A DNA stretch of 64,000 bases from Candidatus Zhuqueibacterota bacterium (GCA_016928775.1 JAFGKD010000013.1:62001-126000), one strand, 5' to 3'; counted from the stretch's first letter, positions 37,111-47,268 are shown. The notes: generated by a model not told the origin, from the letters alone. Program-made: numbers and translations.

Positions 37111-40100
37111 GTGAAAATTCGTGACTCTTTTTCAGCAAATCTTCAGTTTTCTATCATTTTTTTTATGTGTCTCACACTCCTGATTTTTCCGGCCACAATT
37201 TACGGTATTGCGATTGATTGTCAATTGCAGCCAACCGGAGAAAATTACGTTGGCGTCGAGTACACCGCTTTTTTGGCCGAGGACGAGCTATCCAGCACAG
37301 GCCTTGTCAAATTGTATGGCGGCAATGGTCTGACCAAAGATGGCGAGTATCAGGCGCATTTTATCGACCTGTCCATCAAAGCATTCGAAGCGCTTGTACA
37401 CGACAATGATATCTGTTCGAAAGGTTTTCCACCGGTGACGAGTATATGGAAAAATTTTACAATGGAATTTTCCATCAGTGACTTTGAAGATGGCTCTTAT
37501 CAAGACAATGATATCGGTGGGTGGACAAATAGTCCGTCGTTGTTTCCGCGTCGTTTTGTCAATTGGCATGATACTGATCCCACAGCCGCTGACAGGATCG
37601 AGATGGAATACCAGCCCAATATCAAAGGAACATTGGAGGGACGAGAGGTTAGAGTGATCCTGGAGCGATTTGAACAGACCTATTTGTCGCAAAGCCAGAA
37701 TTACTTTTCAGATCCCGATCTCGCAGGCAGTGCTGAATGCACGCCAAATCAACAGAGCAACATTCTGTACAGACGCTGGCGGGTGACGTTTAAAGAGGTT
37801 TCTCTGGCTATTGATTGCTCAATGGATTTTTATGTGAATGCCGAGCAGGGGGACAAAATCATCAGTGAAAATACGCTGAATTTTATATGGACAAATGCCG
37901 GAAAACCTGACGTCTATTCGGATAAATTCAAAGTTTTGATTTATAATGTCAAAGTCAAAACGCTCGCCGATGGCTGGAAGCCGGCATATCGCTTTTTGGT
38001 CGATGTTCGCGGTCCCTCCAATGAATTGCCGTGGGATGGCAGCAATCACCTCTTGGCCGGCTATCGAAAAACCAGGTTTGTCACTCCCCACACGGCCGAT
38101 AATGTCATCGCCCTGGAAGCGTCGTTTGGCTACGGCCATACCGACTATGTCATCGATGGCAATCCGAATGATTATGAGGGGAGCAATGCGACAAAAGCGC
38201 TCATTGATCTGTCAGACGATAAACTCCCCAAGCCGATCCTGGTTGATCCCAAATTTAACAAACATGGTCTTGGTAATTTCGTGTGGCTGGACTGGCAGGA
38301 TGTACCAGGTGCCACCTCTTATGATGTGCAAATTGATGACGTGAGCAATTTTGTCGATGAAAACTTTGAGGTGAGCGGCGTCACACAATCACGGGTCAAG
38401 GGTGGACCACTTCCCTATAGCGCCGGCTGGTACTGGCGTGTGCGAGCCACGAACGGTGTGGACTATAGTGACTGGAGCGACCTCGGTCGTTTTTATACCA
38501 TGGATATGCCGGATGTTCACGTGGAAAAACCACTGGATTATGTTTTGGCCTGTCTCGAAGAGGGCGATCAATATTATATTGATCGCGATTTTGTCATCAC
38601 CGGCATTCCGGAAAACCTCGAAAATTTGTTGTGGATGAAAACCGCCAATGATGACCAATACAGCACCGCTTCTTCTTTGGTTCAATTCCGCCTCGACAAT
38701 CCAACACGCGTTTATGTTGTCTATGATCATCGCGCTAACTATAAACCCGCCTGGCTCAACTCCCAGTTTAGCAAAACGTCATACAGCATCACTGTCTCGG
38801 ATGACGCCAGTCCCATGGAAGTCTGGCAAAAAGATTATTCCTCCGGCACCTATGAACTCGGTGGCAACTGGGCAAACGGGAATAACGGCGCCAAAAGTAA
38901 TTATGTCCTGCTGTTCGAGCCAAAGGTTAATGGCTGGAGTGTACCTGTTACGGTAAAGAATAACAACAGCCAATTCATCCGCAGCTTTGGTGGTCATCCG
39001 AGTGCCAGCGACAACTTTGATGATGGCATCGATGTGCCTGCACCGCCGCCAGGGCAGGGTTTTTATGCGTACTTTCCACTCGATGATTTCCCCAATTATC
39101 TGGAAAAGGATATGCGCGCCTGGAGTGCTCCGTATGAGACCGATATTGATTGGTCGTTAGTGCTCAAAAACACCGGTGGCAACAATACTTCATTGACCTG
39201 GAATCCAGCCGATCTGCCCGAAGAGGGATCGTTCACCCTGATTGCAAACGAGACGATCGATATGCGGGCGCAATCGAGCTGCTGGGTATCCGGTGATGTC
39301 ACGGTTCTTATCAAGTACAGAAACAGCCCCATACATACCTATGAATTTGATCAGGCCGGCTGGTATCTGATCTCGCTGCCGCTTGATCCGGCAAACAAAT
39401 CCGTGACAAGTTTGTTCCCGTCCGCACTCGGCGGTGTTGCATACGAGTGGGATGTGCCCACCTTGTCGTATAAAACCGTATCGACGCTGGAAATTGGCAA
39501 AGGCTACTGGATCGCCATTCCCGGTCTTACGACGGTCGATATCTCCGGACAGCCATTTTATACATACAAAAGATCGCTGCAAATAGGATGGCATCTCATT
39601 GGTTCAGTAGCCGGTGGCGCGAGTTTTAGCAATCCCCAGGACGATCCAGATGGTTCGGTCTATACACCGGCGTATGGCTGGACCGTACCAGCAGGACCTT
39701 ATTATACCACATCCACACTCCATGCCGGGGAGGGTTTCTGGGTGGCGGTGTTTAATCCCTGTCTATTGACTATTGGCGGGCCACCGGCGCCACCATTGGC
39801 CGCAGCGCATCCGGGCACATCCCGCATGCGTGAAACAGATTTTTATGCGGCGTTTGGCCAGACGCCGCCATTGCCGCCGGTCACATCGGCAGTTGAGAGA
39901 CCGGTAGTTTTGCCTGAGCTGTTTGTGCTGCATCAAAATTACCCGAATCCGTTCAATCCACAAACAACGATCAGGTTTGAGGTGCCGAACGCGGCGCATG
40001 TTGATATCGCCGTCTATAATATCCAGGGGGTAAAAGTGCGGTCACTTTTGAACGAGGAAAAAGCCCCGGGTATTTACAACATCATCTGGGAGGGTAAAGC

Positions 40101-40194
40101 AGATTCAGGAGAAGAGTTGACGTCCGGACTCTATTTCATTCAAATGAAATCGGATGACTATTCTAAAACGTTGAAAGCACATTTGATCAAATAA
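37111..40194 (+). CDS. Large type IX-secreted protein, paralogue 1
   Basis: A 1027-aa exported protein. The GTG at 37111 is chosen because GGAGGG (37101-37106) precedes it; an in-frame ATG at 37099 overlaps that site. After the signal peptide (FSIIFFMCLTLLIFPATIYG) comes an unassigned 340-residue region, then an FN3-like domain (FVWLDWQDVPGATSYDVQID), a module ending GAKSNYVLL, an 'FGG' module (SFGGHPSASDNFDDGID, PPPGQGFYAYF, FPNYLEKDMRAW), and a 'LISLPL' module (GWYLISLPLDP, LGGVAYEWD, DDPDGSVYTPAYGWTVP). A type A sorting domain (LHQNYPNPFNPQTTIRFEVP) ends it. The last three parts recur in paralogue 2 and paralogue 3. Probably on the cell surface; no enzymatic motif is visible. Confidence 0.85.
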   Translation: MKIRDSFSANLQFSIIFFMCLTLLIFPATIYGIAIDCQLQPTGENYVGVEYTAFLAEDELSSTGLVKLYGGNGLTKDGEYQAHFIDLSIKAFEALVHDNDICSKGFPPVTSIWKNFTMEFSISDFEDGSYQDNDIGGWTNSPSLFPRRFVNWHDTDPTAADRIEMEYQPNIKGTLEGREVRVILERFEQTYLSQSQNYFSDPDLAGSAECTPNQQSNILYRRWRVTFKEVSLAIDCSMDFYVNAEQGDKIISENTLNFIWTNAGKPDVYSDKFKVLIYNVKVKTLADGWKPAYRFLVDVRGPSNELPWDGSNHLLAGYRKTRFVTPHTADNVIALEASFGYGHTDYVIDGNPNDYEGSNATKALIDLSDDKLPKPILVDPKFNKHGLGNFVWLDWQDVPGATSYDVQIDDVSNFVDENFEVSGVTQSRVKGGPLPYSAGWYWRVRATNGVDYSDWSDLGRFYTMDMPDVHVEKPLDYVLACLEEGDQYYIDRDFVITGIPENLENLLWMKTANDDQYSTASSLVQFRLDNPTRVYVVYDHRANYKPAWLNSQFSKTSYSITVSDDASPMEVWQKDYSSGTYELGGNWANGNNGAKSNYVLLFEPKVNGWSVPVTVKNNNSQFIRSFGGHPSASDNFDDGIDVPAPPPGQGFYAYFPLDDFPNYLEKDMRAWSAPYETDIDWSLVLKNTGGNNTSLTWNPADLPEEGSFTLIANETIDMRAQSSCWVSGDVTVLIKYRNSPIHTYEFDQAGWYLISLPLDPANKSVTSLFPSALGGVAYEWDVPTLSYKTVSTLEIGKGYWIAIPGLTTVDISGQPFYTYKRSLQIGWHLIGSVAGGASFSNPQDDPDGSVYTPAYGWTVPAGPYYTTSTLHAGEGFWVAVFNPCLLTIGGPPAPPLAAAHPGTSRMRETDFYAAFGQTPPLPPVTSAVERPVVLPELFVLHQNYPNPFNPQTTIRFEVPNAAHVDIAVYNIQGVKVRSLLNEEKAPGIYNIIWEGKADSGEELTSGLYFIQMKSDDYSKTLKAHLIK

Positions 40195-40252
40195 TTGCTT
40201 GAATGAAGATCATGCGTTGTACGAAAACTTGATTCTGGAAAGGAGGCTCGTT

Positions 40253-41587
40253 ATGCGGCACACTCTGAAAAGTTACATTCTTTTATTTGTCTGTCTTGCT
40301 GTTGTCACGGTCTGGGCGGATTCCTGGAAAGCAGAGATAACTGCTACCCTGGGTGAAGAACAAGTGACTCGAACATTCGGCGGTCATCCGGATGCGTCCG
40401 ATGCTTATGATACCAATCTGGATGTTTTGACGCCGCCGCCGGGACAAAATTTTTACGCCTATTTTCGAATCGCAACTTTTCCAACCTACCTAAACACCGA
40501 TATACGAGGCTGGGTGGATCCGTACAAGGAGACTATCGAATGGAATCTCGTTCTGTTGAATACGGTCGGTGAAACTGTCGTTTTGACCTGGGATGTTTCA
40601 CAGTTGCCGGAAAAAGGACTGTTCAAGTTACACGCCGGGGAAACAGTGAATATGCGCCAGCAGCAATCGGTAGAAATTACCGGCGACCAGACAGTCAAGA
40701 TTACCTATGAACGCTATTCCGAATTCACCTACAGATTTTCGGGCGAAGGATGGTATTTGATCTCACTGCCGCTCGATCCGCCCGATGCATCCGTTACAAC
40801 ACTGTTCCCGGACGCGCTCGGCGGTGTGGCTTACGAATGGGATAATGTTGCGTTTGCTTATAAAACCGTAAAAACCCTCAAAGTCGGCGTCGGGTACTGG
40901 ATTGCCATGCCATCGGTGAAATCGCAAATCATTACCGGCGACCCCGTCTATATTTATGCTCGAACCTTGCAGCAAGGGTGGCACATGATCGGATCGGTGC
41001 TGAATAACGCTGATTTTTCTGCGCCGAATGACGATCCCGATGGTTCCGTTCATACGCCGGCGTTTGGCTGGACTGTACCGGATGGGCCTTATTACGAAAC
41101 AAAGACTTTGACCCAAGGAAACGGCTTTTGGGTGGCGGTGTTCAATGCGTGCACATTGACTGTCGGTGGTCCTCCTGCGCCGCCATCGATGGGACAACAA
41201 AATGCGTGTGCGCCGGCTTTGCGTAAAAGTGATTTTTTCGCCCGGTTTGGCGATACACCGCCGGCGCCGCCAGCATTGACTGCTGCCGCTGCGCCGATTC
41301 CCGCGCCGAATACATTCAGCCTGTTGCCCAATTATCCCAATCCGTTTAATCCACGGACAACTGTCCGTTTCGAAATGCCGAAAAGAACATATCTGTCCAT
41401 TGAGATTTACAATATTCAGGGTGCTGAAGTCCGTTCGCTGGTCAACGGCACAAAATCGGCGGGAACACATCAGGTGGTCTGGGATGGAAGAACGGATGCA
41501 GGACAACCGGTGCCGTCCGGCATCTACTTGATCCGGATGCAATCGGAGAATTTTGTCGCCATCCGCAAAGCCAATCTCGTCAGGTAG
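40253..41587 (+). CDS. Type IX-secreted protein, paralogue 2
   Basis: A 444-aa minimal form of the family: signal peptide (YILLFVCLAVVTVWA), the FGG module (TFGGHPDASDAYDTNLDVLT, PPPGQNFYAYF, FPTYLNTDIRGWVDP), the LISLPL module (GWYLISLPLDPPDASVTTLF, LGGVAYEWD, DDPDGSVHTPAFGWTVP, GFWVAVFNACTLTVGGPPAPP) and a type A sorting domain (LLPNYPNPFNPRTTVRFEMP). The ATG at 40253 has a strong AAAGGAGG 6 bases upstream. The gap from paralogue 1 is 58 bases, so the two are probably co-transcribed, and a strong terminator follows. Because it has nothing but the shared modules, it is the best subject for learning what they do. Confidence 0.85.
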   Translation: MRHTLKSYILLFVCLAVVTVWADSWKAEITATLGEEQVTRTFGGHPDASDAYDTNLDVLTPPPGQNFYAYFRIATFPTYLNTDIRGWVDPYKETIEWNLVLLNTVGETVVLTWDVSQLPEKGLFKLHAGETVNMRQQQSVEITGDQTVKITYERYSEFTYRFSGEGWYLISLPLDPPDASVTTLFPDALGGVAYEWDNVAFAYKTVKTLKVGVGYWIAMPSVKSQIITGDPVYIYARTLQQGWHMIGSVLNNADFSAPNDDPDGSVHTPAFGWTVPDGPYYETKTLTQGNGFWVAVFNACTLTVGGPPAPPSMGQQNACAPALRKSDFFARFGDTPPAPPALTAAAAPIPAPNTFSLLPNYPNPFNPRTTVRFEMPKRTYLSIEIYNIQGAEVRSLVNGTKSAGTHQVVWDGRTDAGQPVPSGIYLIRMQSENFVAIRKANLVR

Positions 41588-41683
41588 GATGTCCGTTAGA
41601 AAAAATGCAAATAATTCTCGCATAACGAATCGTTATCTGCAGGAAATCAATCAAAGCTTTTTAATTCCCGGGAGGAAGCCATA

Positions 41684-41714
41684 CGGGGAGAACAAGGGTG
41701 TTCTCCCCGTTTTT
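41684..41714 (+). terminator. Strong intrinsic terminator
   Basis: CGGGGAGAACA (41684-41694) pairs perfectly with TGTTCTCCCCG (41699-41709) around a 4-base AGGG loop and is followed by TTTTT. This is a textbook rho-independent terminator ending the paralogue 1-2 transcript, 57 bases before paralogue 3, which must then have its own promoter or rely on read-through. Confidence 0.9.
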
Positions 41715-41770
41715 AAATTTTGCAGCTACGCGGATTCGTTAAATGGCAAAATTTAATAAAGGAGTACATT

Positions 41771-44700
41771 ATGTATGCCTGCAAGTGTTGGCTGATTGTG
41801 ATTTTTCTATTCGTCGGGGGAAGCAACGTGCATACTGAGGAAATTGTCACCGAGTGGTGCCGTGCGTATGCTTTTGCCGGCGCGGCTTTGGGAAAATCGG
41901 TTGCAAAATCGCAAGAGGGACATTTGGTTCTTTGCGGCTATTACGAAACCGGCCACAATATGGAGGAGGCTTTTGTCCTCGAAACGGATGCCACCGGCGC
42001 GTCGGTAAAACCGGCAAAGATTTACAGCAGCATGTTCATGCATCGCGCCAACTGTGTCATAAAAACACGCGATAATGGTTTCCTGATAACCGGAACGACA
42101 ACCGGGCAGGTTGAAACTCATGATTTGTGGATCACCAAACTGGATCACAACCTGAATGAAGTCTGGCAAAACAGCTACTATACCTATGATGTGAGTTCGG
42201 AAGGATTGACCATCATTCAACCTGAAAACAGTGACTATCTTGTTTGTGGATATAATGATATATCCAGCTATCTTCACCATACTGAAACGAATGCCTTTTT
42301 ATTCAAAGAGGGCAAATTTATCGGAAAATATGATCGAGAAAATATTTATTCCATGGCCTATGATGTCGTGCAAGTGAATGATGGATACATCTTTTGTGGA
42401 TTCATAGAGTACCCGAATTCAACCGACAGAGATATATACGTTGCCAAAACCAACACTTCCGGACAAATCCTGTGGGAATGGCGCCGCGACGGTGGTGATG
42501 TCGATCGCACAGTCGATGATTATGTCTATGCCATCACTACGACTTCTGACGGCAACGTCGTCGTCTGTGGCACAAAGTGGGGCATCATCGAAGACCTGCC
42601 GCATCGTTTTATGGCAAAATTAACGACAAACGGCGAGACCGTCTGGGAGCACATGAATTATGGCGATTCCGGCTATCGCGCCGCTTATCACGATATTAAA
42701 AACACCAGTGACGGTTATCTCATCACCTGCGGCAAAATGAGCGACCACTGTTTTATAGAAAAACTGAACACGCATGGCCAGTCTATCTGGCAAAAAGAGC
42801 TGCCGTACCATAATCTTGAAACCATTATAGAAGTGTCGCCGGGCAGCTATATAGCGTGTGGAACAAACCATGACAAGGCAATTATGCTCAAAGTGAGTGA
42901 ACCGCAAGATGTTTATCCTCCGGTGCTGCTCGATCCGGTGAGCAACAAAGCCGGCACGGATGTGAATGTCTGGCTGGACTGGAACGAGGTGTACAATGCG
43001 ACATCATACACGATCCAGGTCGATGACAACACATCATTCAGCTCGCCGGATTTTTCGCAGACACTGACGGATACCCGGGTTTTGGCGATGGGGCTAAAGC
43101 ACACGACGACCTATTACTGGCGCGTCCGGGCGCACGGGGCGACTTCCAGCGACTGGTCGACGTGCCGTTTGTTCACGACCATGCAACCGCAGAATATTCA
43201 TATCATCAAGCCATTTCATTATACTTTGGGATTTTTGAATGTTGGCGATCAATATTATACAGATCGTGATTTTACTATTACCGATATTCCGCAAGACCTC
43301 AAAGGTTTGTTGTGGATCAAAACCGCAAACGAAGATCAATACAGCACGTCTTCCTCGCTGATCGAATATCGACTCGATCAATCGGCTCGAATATATGTTG
43401 CCTATGATTCTCGCGCCACCTCTGTGCCAACCTGGTTGAGCTCACAATTTAACCAAACTGCCTATCGGATCCAGGTCACTGACAAGGCGAGTCCGTTAAT
43501 CGTATGGCAGAAGGATGATACGCCAGGCACTTTTGTTTTGGGCGGCAATCAGGCGAATGGCGACAATGGTGCAAAAAGCAACTATGTGCTGTTGGTCAAG
43601 TTTTTGGACTTTATGTTCACCAAAGTGACCACTGGCTCGGTTGTGACCGAAACGGCTGCCTCGAGAGGTGTGGCATGTATTGATGTCAATGCCGATTCCT
43701 TTCCCGATATTTTTGTGAGTAACGATAAACAGAATTTTCTCTATATAAACAATGGCAACGGGACGTTTGATAAAATATCCACAGGCCAAATTGTCACCAA
43801 TGAATATCCAGCCTATACTTCAACCTGGGGAGATTATGACAATGACGGCTATCTCGACGTTTTTATCGCGAATCGATTTTCAAACAAGCCCGAGTTGTAT
43901 CGCAACAACAATGGCAACGGCACATTTGCTAAAATTACCACCGGCGCTATCGCCATAACTTACGGGGATTACCATGGCGCCTGTTGGGGTGATTATAACA
44001 ATGATGGCTATATTGATCTTTTCGCAGCGAGATTTGGGAGTCCGAACTTTCTCTATAAAAACAACAGGGGTGACGGGACATTCACAAAAATAACAACCGG
44101 GCACATTGTCACGCAATCGGCTTCATCTCACAGCGCCTCTTGGTGCGATTACGACAATGATGGTTTTTTGGATTTATTCGTGCTGAATGGGGGTAATAAC
44201 TTTCTTTATCACAACAATGGCGACGAAACTTTCTCACTCGTAAGCCAGGGAGATATTGCCACTGACAGCGATTACAGCATCGGTTGCAGCTGGGGTGATT
44301 ATGATGGCGATGGGTGGATAGACGTTTATGTGACAAATTATGGCAGCAACAACTGCCTCTATAAAAATTATGGACCGACAACCGGATTCAAAAAGATGCT
44401 GTGGAATAGCTCCATCGTGAATGATGTAGACAAGTCCGAAAGCAGCGCCTGGGTGGATTATGATAATGATGGTTTTCTTGATCTTTATGTGGCCAATGAA
44501 AATCAACAAAACAAACTTTACGTTCAGCGGAGTGACGGATTTTATTCGCACTTTGATGAGCTGATAACTGGCGATACCGATCCAACCTTTGGTTGCGCCT
44601 GGGCGGACTTGGATCGAAATGGTTTTCCTGATCTGTTGTTAGCCAACACCTCCGGTACCAATGATCTTTATATGAATGCAGGCAATAATAATAACTGGCT

Positions 44701-46237
44701 CTCCGTTACATGCATCGGCACCCAATCAAATAAAGCTGCCATCGGCGCCCGGATCGGTGTAAAGGCGGTGATCAATGGCTACAGTCGCTGGCAGTGGCGC
44801 CAGATCAGCAGCCAAACCGGCGGCTATGGCGAGAATAGCCTGGTCGCAACTTTTGGCTTGAGTGATGCGATCAGGGTAGACTCACTGCGGATCGACTGGC
44901 CCTCCGGTTGTCAAACGATCCGCACCAATGTGGCGACCAATCAGCTCCTGAGTATCACCGAAGTGCTAAACGCCCAATGGAGTGTGCCGATAACCATCAT
45001 TAATAGCGGTAGCCAATTCATTCGAACCTTTGGCGGGGATGCACGCGCAACAGACGGCTTTGACGACGGCATCGATATACCGGCGCCACCGCCCGGACAA
45101 GGTTTTTACGCCTACTTTGCCATTCCGCAGTTTCCCTCTTATCTCGAACGAGACATACGAACCTGGGCGTCGCCCTTTGAAACGGTACTGGAATGGTCGC
45201 TGGTGCTGCAAAATACCGGCGATCAAAGTACAACCTTGCGCTGGGATGGGACGCAAGTGCCGCCGGAGGGAACGTTCACCCTTGTTGCCGATACACCTGT
45301 TGATATGAGAAAACAATCGGAATATACCATAACCGCCGATCACATCTGCACGATTCGCTACAGCAAAGAACAGACATATGTCTACGTTTTTACACAACCG
45401 GGCTGGCACATGATCTCTTTACCGCTCATCCCATCGGATGCAACGGTGAGTCATTTGTTCCCGAGCGCCCTCGGTGGTGTTGCATACGCGTGGGACGCTG
45501 CAACACAGGCTTACCAGACCGTCACGCAATTGACTGTTGGCATGGGTTACTGGATTGCCATCCCGGCTGCCACATCGGATACAGTGCGCGGACAACCGGT
45601 CTTTTCATACACCCTGTCGCTGCAGCAGGGGTGGCACCTCCTCGGTTCTGTTTATGGTGGTGCCGATTTTTCATCTCCGTTCGATGATCCCGACGGTTCA
45701 GTCTACACACCGGCGTACGGCTGGAGCGTGCCGAATGGACCCTATTATAACGCTACATTTTTGCATGCGGGAGAAAGTTACTGGGTGGCGGCTTTTAATC
45801 CATGCGAGCTGACGGTCGGCAGCCCGTCTTCAACAGCATTGTCGTCACTCGAGCGACAAACGACGACAGGTGATGCTGCGCATTTTTTTAGTGTATTTGG
45901 CGAAGCGCCACCATTACCTCCAACAGAGACGGCTATACAATCTGCTCCAAGTCTGCCGGATTCTTTTATCTTGTTACAGAATTACCCCAATCCGTTCAAT
46001 CCGGAGACGGTCATCCGATTTGAGGTTCCCGAGGCAGTACATGTATCTATCGACATTTATGATGTACAAGGCAAAAAAATTCGGTCGCTGCTCGATGAGC
46101 ATACATCAGCCGGGAAACACCAACTTTTGTGGGATGGTTTGTCTGACACGGGTGAAGCCGTACCGTCCGGCGTTTATTTCGTTCGTATGACATCCCCCGC
46201 CGGTTCTTTTACAATAAAAGCGAGTTTAATCAAATGA
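41771..46237 (+). CDS. Giant type IX-secreted protein, paralogue 3
   Basis: A 1488-aa exported protein. The ATG at 41771 has AAAGGAG upstream and opens a signal peptide (WLIVIFLFVGGSNVHT). Domains in order: a beta-propeller-like repeat region (TRDNGFLITGTT, TSDGNVVVCGT and similar), an FN3-like domain (VWLDWNEVYNATSYTIQVDD), the GAKSNYVLL module, a block of six or more VCBS/FG-GAP repeats (GDYDNDGYLDVFIAN type), an ASPIC/UnbV domain (SNKAAIGARIGVKAV, LRIDWPSG), the FGG module, the LISLPL module and a type A sorting domain. Compared with paralogue 1, the VCBS-ASPIC block (about 461 codons, roughly 43595-44977) sits as an in-frame insert between GAKSNYVLL and the FGG module. Probably a calcium-binding surface protein. 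Confidence 0.87.
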   Translation: MYACKCWLIVIFLFVGGSNVHTEEIVTEWCRAYAFAGAALGKSVAKSQEGHLVLCGYYETGHNMEEAFVLETDATGASVKPAKIYSSMFMHRANCVIKTRDNGFLITGTTTGQVETHDLWITKLDHNLNEVWQNSYYTYDVSSEGLTIIQPENSDYLVCGYNDISSYLHHTETNAFLFKEGKFIGKYDRENIYSMAYDVVQVNDGYIFCGFIEYPNSTDRDIYVAKTNTSGQILWEWRRDGGDVDRTVDDYVYAITTTSDGNVVVCGTKWGIIEDLPHRFMAKLTTNGETVWEHMNYGDSGYRAAYHDIKNTSDGYLITCGKMSDHCFIEKLNTHGQSIWQKELPYHNLETIIEVSPGSYIACGTNHDKAIMLKVSEPQDVYPPVLLDPVSNKAGTDVNVWLDWNEVYNATSYTIQVDDNTSFSSPDFSQTLTDTRVLAMGLKHTTTYYWRVRAHGATSSDWSTCRLFTTMQPQNIHIIKPFHYTLGFLNVGDQYYTDRDFTITDIPQDLKGLLWIKTANEDQYSTSSSLIEYRLDQSARIYVAYDSRATSVPTWLSSQFNQTAYRIQVTDKASPLIVWQKDDTPGTFVLGGNQANGDNGAKSNYVLLVKFLDFMFTKVTTGSVVTETAASRGVACIDVNADSFPDIFVSNDKQNFLYINNGNGTFDKISTGQIVTNEYPAYTSTWGDYDNDGYLDVFIANRFSNKPELYRNNNGNGTFAKITTGAIAITYGDYHGACWGDYNNDGYIDLFAARFGSPNFLYKNNRGDGTFTKITTGHIVTQSASSHSASWCDYDNDGFLDLFVLNGGNNFLYHNNGDETFSLVSQGDIATDSDYSIGCSWGDYDGDGWIDVYVTNYGSNNCLYKNYGPTTGFKKMLWNSSIVNDVDKSESSAWVDYDNDGFLDLYVANENQQNKLYVQRSDGFYSHFDELITGDTDPTFGCAWADLDRNGFPDLLLANTSGTNDLYMNAGNNNNWLSVTCIGTQSNKAAIGARIGVKAVINGYSRWQWRQISSQTGGYGENSLVATFGLSDAIRVDSLRIDWPSGCQTIRTNVATNQLLSITEVLNAQWSVPITIINSGSQFIRTFGGDARATDGFDDGIDIPAPPPGQGFYAYFAIPQFPSYLERDIRTWASPFETVLEWSLVLQNTGDQSTTLRWDGTQVPPEGTFTLVADTPVDMRKQSEYTITADHICTIRYSKEQTYVYVFTQPGWHMISLPLIPSDATVSHLFPSALGGVAYAWDAATQAYQTVTQLTVGMGYWIAIPAATSDTVRGQPVFSYTLSLQQGWHLLGSVYGGADFSSPFDDPDGSVYTPAYGWSVPNGPYYNATFLHAGESYWVAAFNPCELTVGSPSSTALSSLERQTTTGDAAHFFSVFGEAPPLPPTETAIQSAPSLPDSFILLQNYPNPFNPETVIRFEVPEAVHVSIDIYDVQGKKIRSLLDEHTSAGKHQLLWDGLSDTGEAVPSGVYFVRMTSPAGSFTIKASLIK

Positions 46238-46245
46238 GGTGTGCT

Positions 46246-47268
46246 ATGCCTGTTCAAAAAGCAAATACAAAGTTGATGGGTCAAATTATGGTGCTGGCCT
46301 TATTTCTCGTCATTATCACAGGAGAAACAGCACCCTGGCGTTTACCGATGACGATACAATCCTCGAACAAAAGTTATGTTCGAACCATTGGCGGCGACGA
46401 GAATGCCACAGATGGTTATGATGCCGAGCTTGATATCATCACGCCACCGCCACCAAGTTCGGGATTTTATGTCTATCTCGCTATTGCTGATTTCCCCAAT
46501 TATCTCGATACGGATATTCGTTATTGGAGCGATGCACCTTTTGATTCCATCACGTGGTCACTCCAAATCATTATCCCGGAAGGTAACACTTCTTCTATCT
46601 TGTGGCATCCTGACTCTCTACCAACCGTAAATGAAGGTGGTTTTTTTATTCGCCATAAAACAAATCCCCCGATAAACATGCGCCATGATAGCCTGTTGAC
46701 TGTAGCCGAAAATGCTCATCTCACTGTTTTGTACATACCCAACTACATGCTGCAACTTGATAAAACCAGCGGCGGAGACATACAACCGCCGCCCGGCACA
46801 TATTATTATCAACCCGGAGAAGTGGCGACGATCAAGGCTTTACCGGACACTGGCTATGAATTTGTTTATTGGAAAGGTGATTCGACGATAACGCAAGACT
46901 CTTGTACGATTATAATGCATCGAGATATGTCTCTGGTGGCCACATTTCAGGAAGCGAGCAACATAAAGACAGCCAGCCGGCCAGGACAGGATAAATTTAA
47001 TCTCTATACAAATTATCCCAATCCCTTCAATCCTACTACTACTATTCACTACGAACTTGCACAAACAGCCCGAACGATTTTAACAATCGTCAATATACGG
47101 GGTGAGAAGATGATCACACTCGTCGATTCTGTACAACCGCGGGGTTGCTATAGCGTCGAGTGGCATGGCACGAGAGTCAATGGCCAACCGGTGCCAAGTG
47201 GGCTTTATTTCTATCATCTGCAAGTCGATGAAAAAGTCAAGGTGGAAAAAATGCTGTTGGCGAGATAG
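46246..47268 (+). CDS. Type IX-secreted protein, paralogue 4
   Basis: A 340-aa exported member of the same group: signal segment (GQIMVLALFLVIITGETA), a divergent FGG module (TIGGDENATDGYDAELDII, PPPPSSGFYVYL, FPNYLDTDIRYWSD), then a Bacterial-repeat/InlB-like domain (GYEFVYWKGDSTITQDSC) in place of the LISLPL module, and a sorting domain (LYTNYPNPFNPTTTIHYELA). An ATG at 46234 overlaps the stop of paralogue 3 (ATGA); I prefer the ATG at 46246 with GAGGTG 4 bases upstream, but both are possible and either way translation is coupled to paralogue 3. Confidence 0.82.
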   Translation: MPVQKANTKLMGQIMVLALFLVIITGETAPWRLPMTIQSSNKSYVRTIGGDENATDGYDAELDIITPPPPSSGFYVYLAIADFPNYLDTDIRYWSDAPFDSITWSLQIIIPEGNTSSILWHPDSLPTVNEGGFFIRHKTNPPINMRHDSLLTVAENAHLTVLYIPNYMLQLDKTSGGDIQPPPGTYYYQPGEVATIKALPDTGYEFVYWKGDSTITQDSCTIIMHRDMSLVATFQEASNIKTASRPGQDKFNLYTNYPNPFNPTTTIHYELAQTARTILTIVNIRGEKMITLVDSVQPRGCYSVEWHGTRVNGQPVPSGLYFYHLQVDEKVKVEKMLLAR

